This document shows, piece after piece, positions 44,676 to 54,860 of a DNA stretch of 64,000 nt. The position numbers and the translations under genes were made by a program. Below the pieces are notes generated by a model. It made no database searches. It was not told where the DNA came from and saw nothing but the letters and a program-made list of their open reading frames with translations. The first letter of the stretch is position 1. Each line of letters starts with the position of its first letter. Source of the stretch: CAWDVK01 sp963805715 (lineage in GTDB: Bacteria > Actinomycetota > Actinomycetes > Streptosporangiales > Streptosporangiaceae); contig CAWDVK010000020.1 of NCBI GenBank assembly GCA_963805715.1, positions 620,001-684,000 on the forward strand, written 5' to 3'.

Positions 44676-45658
44676 GCGAGCCGCCGCTGAGCGAGCCAGC
44701 GCTAAGCGAGCCAGCGCTGAGCGAGCCGGGCAACCCGGCGGCGGCCGAGTGGCTGCCGCAGGGCATCGACCCGCTGGCGCCCGGCCGGCCGGGCCGCTAT
44801 GACGACTATCTCGTCAGCGTGCTGCGGACCGAGATGCCCGGCGGCCGGACCGGGGGCCCGGAACCGGTGGTGTGCACGGAGCATTTCTGCCTCACCGAGC
44901 GCGGCCGGAGAATCGAGGTGCGCCACTGGCTGAGTCCCGAGCAGCTGGACAACGACCTGACCGGGCTGCTGACCGGTGAGCTGTTCGCGCCGGGCTGGCT
45001 CTCTGGCGGGGAGATATTCGAGCGGGTATTCACCGGCGTGGTGCGCTCCTGCATCGATGACCCGCTGCTGGCCTGGTGCGCCTTCTACGGCAACACGCTG
45101 GCCAGGGTCCGCCAGTGCTGGCGCGCTCCGGGTGCTGACGGTCAGAGGTGCTCGACGATCAGCGAGTTCGCCCCGGTCTACGCGCACGCGCTGCAGCTCA
45201 TCCCGGCCGGACGGGTGCTTGACCTCGGCTCGTGCTTCGGGTTCCTGCCGCTGCTGCTGGCCGAGCGGCCCGCTAACACGGTGACCGCCTCCGACCTCTC
45301 CGACGGCACGATGTGCCTGCTCAGGACGGTGGCCGCCGCGCGCGGGCTGCAGGTAGGCACCCTGGTGTGCGACGCGGCCCGGATCCCGCTGCCCGACGGC
45401 TGGGCCGAGACGGTCAGCGTGATCCACCTGCTGGAGCACGTGCACCCCGAGCACGGCGGCGCGGTGCTGCGCGAGGCGCTGCGGGTGGCCCGCCGCCAGG
45501 TCGTGGTGGCCGTGCCGTTCGAGACCGAGCCGGAGGCCCCGTACGGCCACGTCCGCATCTTCGACCTGCGTCAGCTCGGCGAGCTGGGCCGGGCGGCGGG
45601 CTGCAGCTGGTCCGTGCACGAGCACCACGGCGGCTGGCTCGTCCTGGCGGCGGGCTGA
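44672..45658 (+). CDS. mftM: SAM-dependent methyltransferase, MftM-like (mycofactocin oligosaccharide methyltransferase)
   Basis: A 328-aa class I methyltransferase: VLDLGSCFGFLPLLLA (motif I, GxG-like), TVTASDLSDG (acidic after strand 2), VSVIHLLEHVHPEHGG (motif near strand 4) and a last VHEHHGGWLVLA. The order mno, AAA, VWA, methyltransferase, two-component system matches the conserved region where MftM, which methylates the glucose chain of mycofactocin, is found in mycobacteria. The call rests on this context and the fold, so it is tentative. An N-terminal SEPxL repeat (residues 2-19) is extra. Confidence 0.62.
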   Translation: MSEPPLSEPALSEPALSEPGNPAAAEWLPQGIDPLAPGRPGRYDDYLVSVLRTEMPGGRTGGPEPVVCTEHFCLTERGRRIEVRHWLSPEQLDNDLTGLLTGELFAPGWLSGGEIFERVFTGVVRSCIDDPLLAWCAFYGNTLARVRQCWRAPGADGQRCSTISEFAPVYAHALQLIPAGRVLDLGSCFGFLPLLLAERPANTVTASDLSDGTMCLLRTVAAARGLQVGTLVCDAARIPLPDGWAETVSVIHLLEHVHPEHGGAVLREALRVARRQVVVAVPFETEPEAPYGHVRIFDLRQLGELGRAAGCSWSVHEHHGGWLVLAAG

Positions 45659-45788
45659 CGCCGCTCCCGCAGCGGGCTGACGCCGCTCCCGCAGCGGGCT
45701 GACGCCGCTCCCGCAGCGGGCTGGCGCCGCTCCCGCAGCGGGCTGGCGCCGCTCCCCCGGCCGGCGGGCTGGCGCCGCTCCCCCGGCG
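45650..45788. repeat. Six tandem 22-bp repeats at the end of the methyltransferase gene
   Basis: Units of GCGGGCTGACGCCGCTCCCGCA (45650, 45672, 45694, 45716, 45738, then a variant) run across the stop codon at 45656-45658 into the gap before the convergent response regulator. Each unit contains AGCGG/CCGCT and GCGGG/CCCGC arms and can fold into a hairpin. The array may end transcription from both sides. Confidence 0.75.
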
Positions 45789-45804
45789 GCGCCCGGCCCG
45801 CCCC

Positions 45805-46488
45805 TCACGCCGACGTGAGGTCCAGGCCGGTCTGGGTCGCCTTGTAGACCGCCTCGGCGCGGCTGGTCGCCTCGAGCTTGCGCATGATATTGCGCAGGTG
45901 GAACTTCACCGTGGTCTCCGACAGGTGCAGCCGGCCGCCGATCCCCCGGTTGCTCAGCCCGGCCGCCACCAGCCGCAGCACGCTCAGCTCGCGCTCCGTC
46001 AGCGGCGACCGCGAGACCGGGGCGTGAATCGATCGCATCATGGCCGCCGCTGACCGGGAGTCGAATGCGCTCCCGTTGGTGGCGACCATCCGGATGGCCC
46101 GCACTAGTTCCGCGGTGTCCACGTCCTTGACCACATAGCCGCAGGCCCCGTGCTGGATGGCGCTGATGACCAGTGCGTCGTCGGCGAAGGTCGACAGCAC
46201 CAGCACCCCGAGCCCCGGGTAGCGCCGGGTCAGCTCCGCGCACAGGCTCAGCCCGTCATTGTCCGAGGCCGGGGACAGCTTCATGTCCAGCACCACGATG
46301 GCCGGGCGAGTCCGCTCCACCACGGCCAGCGCCTCACCGGGCGAGCTGGCCTCGCCGACCACCTCGAGGTCGCCCTCGCGCTCCAGCAGCGAGCGCAGGC
46401 CCTGCCGGAGAATCGCGTGGTCGTCCACGAGCACGAGGGTGACGCCGTCCTGGCCGCGGCCCGCTGCGGCCGGCTGCCGCTCAGGCAT
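45805..46488 (-). CDS. NarL/LuxR-type response regulator (MnoR-like)
   Basis: A 227-aa response regulator. The receiver domain has VLVDDHAILRQGL, the phospho-Asp in IVVLDMKLSP and the switch Lys in GYVVKDVD. The output is LuxR-type HTH: LTERELSVLRLVAAGLSNRGIGG and LHLSETTVKFHLRNIMRKL. The histidine kinase gene overlaps its start by 8 bp. In mycobacteria a MnoSR system beside mno switches on methanol oxidase. The location here supports that role. Confidence 0.85.
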   Translation of the reverse strand: MPERQPAAAGRGQDGVTLVLVDDHAILRQGLRSLLEREGDLEVVGEASSPGEALAVVERTRPAIVVLDMKLSPASDNDGLSLCAELTRRYPGLGVLVLSTFADDALVISAIQHGACGYVVKDVDTAELVRAIRMVATNGSAFDSRSAAAMMRSIHAPVSRSPLTERELSVLRLVAAGLSNRGIGGRLHLSETTVKFHLRNIMRKLEATSRAEAVYKATQTGLDLTSA

Positions 46489-47876
46489 GGCCGCCGTCTC
46501 CCTCCGCCGGGGACCGCCGTCCGCCGGAGCCGCCGCCGGGCCATGGCAGCGGGACGCTGAGCTGCAGCAGGATGCCGCCTGACCGGGAACCGCGGATGGA
46601 CAGCGTCCCGCCCAGCTCGCTCGCCATCTCCAGCATGTTCGCCAGCCCCCGGTGCCGTCCGGACAGATCTCCCGTGCTGGACAGCCGGAGCGCGCGGCGC
46701 AGCTGCGCCGGGTCGCCGGTCCCGTTGTCGGACACGCTGATGATCGCCGCGTCAGCCCGGTACCGGAGCCGGACCCTGGCGCGGGTCGCCTTGCCGTGGG
46801 CCGCGGCGTTGAACAGCGCCTCGCCGGTCCAGCGCAGCATGGCCTGCTCGCACGCGGCCGGCAGCGGGACCGGGCGTCCTTCCGGCACCACAGTCACCTG
46901 CAGGCCGGCCGGTGCACCGTGGACAGGCGGCGCAGCATGACCGGGAGCGGGCCCGATGCCTCGTCGGCGACATGGTGCAGCGAGTAGATCGCGGCCCGCA
47001 GCTGCTCGGCCGCGTGCCTCGTCAGGTCCCTGGCGGGCGACAGCCGGGCGGCGATCTCCCCGGCCTGCCCGCCCAGGCTCTCCAGCTCAGCCCGGCACAC
47101 CTCGATGGTCATGCCCACCGACAGCACCGACTGGGTCACGCTGTCGTGCAGCTCGCGGGCTATCCGGTGCCGCTCGTCGTCCAGCGCCTGCCGCTGCAGC
47201 GCGGCGACGAGCTGCCGCTGCGTCTCGGCCAGCTCGGCACTGCGCGCGGCCAGGTCCCTGGCGTGCTGGGTGGTCGCGTCGTACAGCTGCTCGCTCCGGC
47301 CGCGCAGCTGCGTGGTCGCGTGGAACAGGAAGGAGTTATGCAACGCCACGGCGGCCTGATTGGCCAGCACCCGCAGGATGGCCTGGTCGGTGGCGGCCAC
47401 CTCCAGCCCGCTGCCCGGCCGCGCCGCGATCCCGCCGACCGGCTCCTCATCGAGCGTCATCGACACGCGCACCCAGCCGTGGCCGCTGTCCGGCGACTCG
47501 GCCTCCCACGGACGGCCGCGCAGCAGGTCCAGGTGCTCGCGCACGTCGGCAGGCAGCAGGCTCTCATCATCGATGAGCGCGCCGCCGGTGACCGCCAGGA
47601 ACCGCGGCCGGGCGGCCGGCAGGACGCCGTCGGCCATGGCGAACAGCAGCCATTCGGCCCTTAGGTGCTCAGTCGCGGTCCGCACCACCCATTCCACCAG
47701 GGTGCGGGGCCGGCCGCGGTGCGCACCAGGGCACGGGAGATGCCGTCCAGCGCCTGCACGGCATTCTCCAGCCGCTCGGCGGAGCGGATGTATTCGGGGT
47801 AATACGAGCGCTTACCGGAGCGAAGGCCGGTCAGGGCGGCCAGATCACCGGGAGCATCGTCTTCGGACGCGGTCAC
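46481..47876 (-). CDS. Sensor histidine kinase (MnoS-like), two frameshifts
   Basis: Three frames join into one GAF/HisKA_3 kinase of about 465 aa. The start MTASEDDAPGDLAALTG to ALVRTAAGP reads in one frame. After 47701-47711 (one base missing) the next frame continues TLVEWVVRTATEHLRAEW with a GAF-like region (ILRVLANQAAVALHNSFLFH) and the phospho-His helix DDERHRIARELHDSVTQSVL. At about 46903-46915 (one base missing) the last frame begins GLQVTVVPEGRP and ends with the ATPase (GLANMLEMASELGGTLSI). No internal stop appears once the frames are joined. It is probably the partner of the response regulator. Confidence 0.8.
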
Positions 47877-47886
47877 CGCTGGACCC

Positions 47887-49164
47887 TCACAGCGCAGCCC
47901 GGAACAGTTCCTCGATGTCCGCGGCGTTCGCGTCCCGCGGATTGGTGGCCAGGCAGGCGTCCTTGAGGGTGCTGCGGGCCAGCCGCGGCAGCACGTCCTC
48001 GGTGACGCCGAGCCCGGCCAGGCCCTTCGGCACGCCCACCTCGTCCGCGAGCGCGCGGACCCGGTCGGCCAGCATCAGCGCCACCTCGGCGGCCGGGGCG
48101 CCGTCGGCCGGGATCCCGCAGGCGGCGGCCAGCGGCACGAACCGCTCGGGCCGGACCTGCGCGTTGAACCTGATGACGTGCGGCAGCAGGATGCCGTTGA
48201 CGACCCCGTGCGCGGCGTCCAGCAGGCCGCCGACCTGGTGGCTCATCGCATGGGTGGCTCCGAGGATGGCGTTGGTGAACGCCATGCCCGCCTCGAGCGA
48301 GCCCTGGGCCATGGCCAGCCGCGGGCTGCTGTCGGTCGGCCGCAGCTGGGTGTGCAGCAGGTGCCGGGTAATGAGCCGGGCCGCGTTCAGCGCGTGGCTG
48401 TCGGTGAGCGGGTTATGCGCGCGGGACACGAACGCCTCGATCGCATGGGTCAGCGCGTCCAGCCCGGTCGCGGCGTTGAGCCAGTCCGGCATCGTGGTCA
48501 GCAGCCGCGGGTCGATCACGGAGATCTCAGGCACCAGCGTGCGGCTGATGATGGTGATCTTGATGAGGGCCTTGGTGTCGGTGATGACGGCGAACTGCGA
48601 TACGTCGGCACCGGTGCCTGAGGTGGCCGGCACCATCACGGTGGGGGGGATCGGGCGGACGACCCGATCGACGCCCTCATAGCCGAGGATGCGGCCGCCG
48701 TTGCCGGACAGGATCGCGACGCCCTTCGCGGCGTCGATGCACGAGCCGCCGCCCAGCCCGATGATGACGTCGCCGCCGGTCTCCAGGTAACGCTGGAAGG
48801 CAGCCTCGATCTCGTGGTCCTTGGGATTGGGAGTCACGTCATGCCAGACGGCCGGGCGCAGGCCGGCCTCCCGCAGGTGCGCGCTGCCCTCCGCGACCCA
48901 GCCCGCCTCGATCAGCCCGGGATCGGTGACCAGGAACGGCCGGCGCGCGCCCAGCCGGGCGGCGCAGTGGCCGAGCTCGGCCAGCGCGCCGGGCCCGAAG
49001 ACGATCTCGGGTGCGTGGAATTTGGCCAGCTCGCCGGGAGCGTGAGTGCGGGGCGCGCCGTCCTGCTGGGGCCCGGCGAGCTGGCCGCCGCTCTGCCCGC
49101 GAGACGGCGCGGTGTCGTGCCAGCCGCTCCGGTTCATCGCGAGGCTCTCCGGTAGAACGGGCAT
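47887..49164 (-). CDS. Iron-containing (type III) alcohol dehydrogenase
   Basis: A 425-aa iron-type alcohol dehydrogenase similar to 1,3-propanediol or butanol dehydrogenases: VIIGLGGGSCIDAAKGVAIL (NAD-binding), TGLDALTHAIEAFVS and ATHAMSHQVGGLLDAAHGVVNG (metal-binding His). It begins with an extra 45-residue polar leader. The start ATG 49164 has AGGAG 6 nt upstream. The kinase gene follows by 10 bp. It is a different subfamily from Mno and is divergent from the GAF regulator. Confidence 0.87.
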   Translation of the reverse strand: MPVLPESLAMNRSGWHDTAPSRGQSGGQLAGPQQDGAPRTHAPGELAKFHAPEIVFGPGALAELGHCAARLGARRPFLVTDPGLIEAGWVAEGSAHLREAGLRPAVWHDVTPNPKDHEIEAAFQRYLETGGDVIIGLGGGSCIDAAKGVAILSGNGGRILGYEGVDRVVRPIPPTVMVPATSGTGADVSQFAVITDTKALIKITIISRTLVPEISVIDPRLLTTMPDWLNAATGLDALTHAIEAFVSRAHNPLTDSHALNAARLITRHLLHTQLRPTDSSPRLAMAQGSLEAGMAFTNAILGATHAMSHQVGGLLDAAHGVVNGILLPHVIRFNAQVRPERFVPLAAACGIPADGAPAAEVALMLADRVRALADEVGVPKGLAGLGVTEDVLPRLARSTLKDACLATNPRDANAADIEELFRAAL

Positions 49165-49299
49165 CAGAACTCCTGCCCTGGCACTCCCACTACGACCGAG
49201 GTTACGCCGGTGTCAGTGGTGTGTTAAATCGGCATTTCCGTAACCGCAGCTTATGCCTGATTGACAGGGCTGGCACTGCCCTGCCGGTCCGCGCGGCCT

Positions 49300-49314
49300 G
49301 TCCGGCTGGGCAGC
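49300..49314. promoter_or_regulatory. Copy of the mno/mft repeat motif between adh and regulator
   Basis: GTCCGGCTGGGCAGC matches the end of the two 42-bp repeats upstream of mno at 13 of 15 positions. It lies in the 230-bp divergent region between the iron alcohol dehydrogenase (49164) and the GAF regulator (49395). A shared regulator is plausible. Confidence 0.45.
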
Positions 49315-49394
49315 TGTGCTGCCACGCTGCCCGAGGGACAATGAGCCCTAGTCGGCGCAGGAGCGCGCATGCACTTCAGCCACGACGAGGTCGG

Positions 49395-50657
49395 GTGACG
49401 CGTATGGCGCTAACGGCCGCCGCCCGCCAGCGGCGGGACGTGCTGGCGCGCGAGTGGGCTCGCCGGGTGCCGATGCTGCGGATAGCCGGCGGCCAGCCCG
49501 GCGGCCCGCGCGGCAGCGAGCACCCTGCCGGAGTGCGGGCCGTGGTCGCCGAATCCTGGACGCGGTCCCTGGCCTGGGTTGACCCGGGGCAGGTCAGCGC
49601 GCCGACATCGGACGGCGGAACGGTGGCGGCCCGGTGGTCGGACTCGCCGCTGCGCAGGCCGATCACCGATCTGGCCGACGAGCTGAGCAGCATCGCTGAC
49701 CTCGGCTACATCGCCGCGGTGACCGATCAGTCCGGCACTATCTTGTGGACCTGCGCGGGCCGGGTGATGCAGCGCCGCGCCGAGCGGGTGAACTTCGCGC
49801 CCGGCGGCCGCTGGGACGAGCCGGCTATCGGCACCAACGCGCTGGCGCTGGCGCTGCGCACGGGCCGGCCGAGCGTCGTCTTCTCTGCCGAGCATCTGGT
49901 CGAGGCCCTGCATGGCTGGGTCTGCTACTGCGCTCCGGTCCGGGATCCGGACGGCCGGGTGCTGGGCGTGCTGGACCTGTCCACGACCTGGGACCGCGCC
50001 GAGCCACTCGGGCTGCCGACGGTGCGCGCGCTGGTATCGGCGGTGGAGTCCCGGCTGCGAGACATGCTGGGCGGCCCGGCGCGGCACGCCGCCAGCGGCG
50101 TCGATCTGCTCTGCCTGGGGACGCCGGAGGTGCGGCGGGATCGGGCGCGGCTGCTGCTCACGCCGCGGCAGATCGAGATCCTGACCCTGCTGGCCCTGGA
50201 GCCGCACGGATTCTCTCCCGGCCGGCTGGCCATCGAGCTCTACGGCGACCGCCAGGTTGCCGCCACCACGCTGAAGGCTGAGGTGTCGCATCTGCGGCGG
50301 GCGCTCGGCGGCATCATCGCGGAGCGGCGTTATTCGCTGACCGCACCGGTGAGCTGCGACGCAGCCGAGCTGTGGCATGCCCTGGAGCACGGCGACACGA
50401 CGACCGCGGTCCGGCTCTACCGCGGCGCGCTGCTGCCAGAATCGGAGGCCCCCGGGATCATGGCCTGGCGGGACCGGCTCAACGTCGCGCTGCGCGCGGC
50501 CGTTCTCGCCAGCCCGTATCCCGAGCATGCCCTGCGGTTCGGTGAGCACAGTCCCTTCGATGCGGCCGTGCACGAGCACGCCATCGCGCTGCTGCGGGCG
50601 GGCGACGCTCGCCGCGCCATCGCCGCGGCCCGGCTGCACGCCGTGCTGCGGGACTGA
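49395..50657 (+). CDS. GAF-domain regulator with winged-helix output
   Basis: About 420 aa. The N-terminal GAF-type region includes YIAAVTDQSGTILWTCAG, and FAPGGRWDEPAIGTNALALALRTGRPSVVF, HWVCYCAPVRDPDGRVLGVLDLS, typical of AcoR-like sensory domains but without the AAA+ domain. The C-terminal winged helix reads LLTPRQIEILTLLALEPHGFS and VAATTLKAEVSHLRRALGG. The GTG at 49395 (after GAGG) is chosen; ATG 49404 is possible. Genes like this occur next to ExaC-type aldehyde dehydrogenases and probably control them. Confidence 0.8.
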   Translation: MTRMALTAAARQRRDVLAREWARRVPMLRIAGGQPGGPRGSEHPAGVRAVVAESWTRSLAWVDPGQVSAPTSDGGTVAARWSDSPLRRPITDLADELSSIADLGYIAAVTDQSGTILWTCAGRVMQRRAERVNFAPGGRWDEPAIGTNALALALRTGRPSVVFSAEHLVEALHGWVCYCAPVRDPDGRVLGVLDLSTTWDRAEPLGLPTVRALVSAVESRLRDMLGGPARHAASGVDLLCLGTPEVRRDRARLLLTPRQIEILTLLALEPHGFSPGRLAIELYGDRQVAATTLKAEVSHLRRALGGIIAERRYSLTAPVSCDAAELWHALEHGDTTTAVRLYRGALLPESEAPGIMAWRDRLNVALRAAVLASPYPEHALRFGEHSPFDAAVHEHAIALLRAGDARRAIAAARLHAVLRD

Positions 50658-50813
50658 GCCGCAGCTGACGGGCTCGCTGACCGCGCGCCGGGCCGCGGCT
50701 GCTGACCAACCTTTCGCCAACCCCGGCCCGGCATCGTGATCTGCATCAGCAGCGGAGTGCCGTGCCGGGCTTCCCCGACAGCACACCATCTCACCGATCA
50801 GGGAGTGCCACAC

Positions 50814-52331
<1,518 letters not shown>

Positions 52332-52333
52332 GG

Positions 52334-52732
52334 ATGGCTCTCCAGCGGGTAGCCATGACGCAAGCCGCGGAGGATCTCGTCCGCCAGCTGCAGCAGCAGC
52401 ACGGGCCGGTGATGTTCCACCAGTCCGGCGGCTGCTGCGACGGCAGCTCGCCGATGTGCTATCCGCGCGGCGAGTTCCGGGTCGGCGGCTCCGATGTGCT
52501 GCTGGGCTACGTGGCTGGTGACGTCCCGTTCTGGATGAGCACCGACCAGTACGCCTACTGGCAGCACACCCATCTCACCGTCAACGTCGTCCCCGGCCGC
52601 GGCGGCGGCTTCTCCCTGGAGGCGCCGGAGGGCGTCCGGTTCCTGATCCGGTCCCGGCTGCTCACCGACGAGGAGTTCGGGCAGCTGCTGTCCGAGCCGC
52701 CGCTGCCCACCGGGAACTCGGTCGCGCCCTGA
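52334..52732 (+). CDS. DUF779 family protein
   Basis: A 132-aa protein with the family core GPVMFHQSGGCCDGSSPMCYP and a later DVPFWMSTDQYAYWQHTHL. The Cys pair plus Cys may bind a metal. It starts 2 bp after the aldehyde dehydrogenase stop and is almost always next to that gene in other actinobacteria. Its function is unknown. Confidence 0.9.
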   Translation: MALQRVAMTQAAEDLVRQLQQQHGPVMFHQSGGCCDGSSPMCYPRGEFRVGGSDVLLGYVAGDVPFWMSTDQYAYWQHTHLTVNVVPGRGGGFSLEAPEGVRFLIRSRLLTDEEFGQLLSEPPLPTGNSVAP

Positions 52733-52791
52733 GGCCGGCCCCGCGGCTGGCCACTGACCACCTGGCCGGCCGCGGCGGCCGGGGCCGGCCT
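52732..52791. terminator. GC-rich inverted repeat between convergent genes
   Basis: AGGCCGGCCCCG (52732-52743) and CGGGGCCGGCCT (52780-52791) are perfect 12-bp arms with a 36-nt loop that folds further. It sits exactly between the converging stops of DUF779 and the amidase, so a two-way terminator is likely. Confidence 0.6.
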
Positions 52792-53653
52792 AGCCCCGGC
52801 CGGTCAGGTAGCGGATGATCGCGTCCGCGAGGGCGCGCGCCATCTGCTCCTGGAACGAGGTGGTGACCAGCAGCCTGGCATCGGCCGCGTTGCGCATGTT
52901 GCCGGTCTCGATGAGCACCTTCGGCTCGGTGGTCAGGTTCAGGCCGGCCAGGTCGTCACGGAAGATGATGCCGTGGCTGCCGTAGTAGTCGCTCTCCGGC
53001 ATCGGCGTGTGCGCGAGGATGGCGGCCCGGACATCCGAGCCGAACTGCTCCGACTTCCTGATCACCTTGTCGTTCGGGCCGTCGGCGACCGGCTCCAGCA
53101 CGGTGAAGCCGCGGCCCCAGGCCGGCCCTCCGTCGGCGTGAATATCGATCGAGACGTTCGCATGCGCGTCATTGAGGATCCAGGCTCGCCGGTTGACGCA
53201 CGGGCCGACGCCGTTGTTGCCGTACCGGGTCATGACCACCCGGGCACCGGCCGCGCGCAGGTCGGCCCGCAGATAGCGGGCGACGTTGAAGTTGTACCTG
53301 GCCTCGGTGTAGCCGCCGTCGGTCTCGGTGCCGGTCGTGTCGCACGCTTCCCACTCGCGGCCGTTCCAGATCCGGTGATTGATGTAGGTCGGGTCGTCCC
53401 TGTTGCGGCCGTTGTGGCCCGGGTCAATGCCGACGACCTTGCCCGCCAGCGGCTTGGCCGCCGGGCTGGCCGAAAGCGCCTCGGCGCTCCCGGCGGTGCC
53501 CGGCGCGGCGGCCGGGCGGACGGCAGCCGAGGCATCCCGGCTCGCGGCCGGTGCTGCCTGCGGCCGGGCCGGCCCGGCCGTGCCCCAGGTCCCGCCGCCT
53601 GTCAGCAGGGCCACGGCAGCTCCGGCCGCGGCGATCGCCATCCGACTGAGCAT
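52790..53653 (-). CDS. Secreted N-acetylmuramoyl-L-alanine amidase (Amidase_3)
   Basis: A 287-aa secreted enzyme. A signal peptide (residues 1 to about 28, MAIAAAGAAVALLTGGG) precedes a Pro/Ala linker. Amidase_3 zinc motifs are GIDPGHNG (His), YTEARYN (Glu) and SIDIHADGG (His), with VLIETGNMRN (catalytic Glu). The start ATG 53653 has GGAG 7 nt upstream. It cleaves cell-wall cross-link peptides from muramic acid. Convergent with DUF779. Confidence 0.9.
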   Translation of the reverse strand: MLSRMAIAAAGAAVALLTGGGTWGTAGPARPQAAPAASRDASAAVRPAAAPGTAGSAEALSASPAAKPLAGKVVGIDPGHNGRNRDDPTYINHRIWNGREWEACDTTGTETDGGYTEARYNFNVARYLRADLRAAGARVVMTRYGNNGVGPCVNRRAWILNDAHANVSIDIHADGGPAWGRGFTVLEPVADGPNDKVIRKSEQFGSDVRAAILAHTPMPESDYYGSHGIIFRDDLAGLNLTTEPKVLIETGNMRNAADARLLVTTSFQEQMARALADAIIRYLTGRG

Positions 53654-53844
53654 GCTGTCTCTCCTACCCCGTACCCGGCCGCAGCGGGCGGCGCTGCCCG
53701 GCGAGCGAACTCCGGCTGCCCGCGAGCGAACTCCGTGCAGCATCCGGCCCGCGTGCCCGGCTCGCGGCATGCGTGCCCGTCTGCGCCGGTCCTGTTCCCA
53801 GCATGTCAGCCGGGCGGCCCGGCCGCGCGGCTTCAGCGGAAGGA

Positions 53845-54825
53845 TCAGGGCACGGCGGCCCGCCGCGGCCGGGCGGGCTCATTGACCGCCCAGCGCGGAG
53901 CCGACCCGTCAGCCCAGCGCAGGATGTTCGCCGCGAACGCCTCGCCGGTGCGCCGGAACATGGTCTCCGTCAGCCCGCCGACGTGCGGGGTGGCCACGAC
54001 GGCAGGGTGGCGCAGCAGCGCCGAGCCCGGGTCGGCGGGCTCCCTGGCGTGCACGTCCAGGCCAGCGCCGCCGACCTGGCCCGAGTCCAGGGCGGCGAGC
54101 AGCGCCGCCTCATCGACCAGCCCGCCGCGGGCCACGTTGACGAACAGCGCGCCCGGTCTCATCGCACCGAACGCGCTGGCGTCGAACATTCGCGCGTTAC
54201 TGCCGTCGAACATCGCGCAGCAGATCACGGCGTCGGCCAGCGGGAGCGCCTCGGCCAGCTCCGCGGCGCCCCAGACCCGCTCGACCTCCGGCGGGCCGCC
54301 GGCCTGCGGATGGGCCCGGACGCCGAGCAGCCGCGCGCCGAACGGGGCCAGGCGGCGCGCGACCGCGGTCCCGATCGCGCCCAGCCCGACCAGCAGCAGC
54401 GTCGAGCCGGCCAGGCTCCGCCCGGCTGGCCGGGCGGACCAGCGCCGCTCCCGCAGCGCGGCCCTGGCCTGGTCGAGCTTCCGCATCAGCGCGAGCAGCA
54501 GCAGGATGGTCAGCTCGGCGACGCTGTCGGCGTTGCCGCCCTGGTCGCCGGGCACGCGCGCCACCCAGACGCCGAGCTCGCCCGCGCGCGCCACGTCCAC
54601 CCGGTCCAGGCCGACGCCGAACTGGTGCACGATCCCGAAGGAGCCGGCCTCGAGCACGTCAGCATCGATCCGCGCGCCGACCGGGCAGATGGCGTCCACC
54701 CCGGCCAGGTGCTCGGGCACGGCCGCGGGCGGGCAGGAGATGATCTCCCATCCGGGCAGCAGCGGCGCGAGATCGGTCCAGCTCAGCTCGGCCGTGTAGC
54801 GCTCGCCGCCGAAGAGCAGCCTCAC
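53845..54825 (-). CDS. D-isomer-specific 2-hydroxyacid dehydrogenase
   Basis: A 326-aa NAD-dependent 2-hydroxyacid dehydrogenase: LLLVGLGAIGTAVARRLAPFG (nucleotide-binding), VNVARGGLVDEAALLAAL (Arg), AREPADPG (Glu) and TPHVGGLTE (His). The start is GTG 54825. A longer reading frame extends into the coproheme decarboxylase gene but is only a shadow there. It is a different subfamily from the gene at 2.7 kb. Confidence 0.87.
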   Translation of the reverse strand: MRLLFGGERYTAELSWTDLAPLLPGWEIISCPPAAVPEHLAGVDAICPVGARIDADVLEAGSFGIVHQFGVGLDRVDVARAGELGVWVARVPGDQGGNADSVAELTILLLLALMRKLDQARAALRERRWSARPAGRSLAGSTLLLVGLGAIGTAVARRLAPFGARLLGVRAHPQAGGPPEVERVWGAAELAEALPLADAVICCAMFDGSNARMFDASAFGAMRPGALFVNVARGGLVDEAALLAALDSGQVGGAGLDVHAREPADPGSALLRHPAVVATPHVGGLTETMFRRTGEAFAANILRWADGSAPRWAVNEPARPRRAAVP

Positions 54826-54860
54826 GGGGCCGTCCAGCGCGGCATGGGGGACCTCCGGTC

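Noticed and set aside
45650..45788. CRISPR array
   Set aside because: Repeats are contiguous 22-bp units without unique spacers, and no cas genes are present.
49271..49286. TGGCAC-N5-TGCC resembling a sigma-54 (-24/-12) promoter before the GAF regulator
   Set aside because: Actinomycetes generally lack sigma-54, and the GAF regulator here has no AAA+ activator domain.
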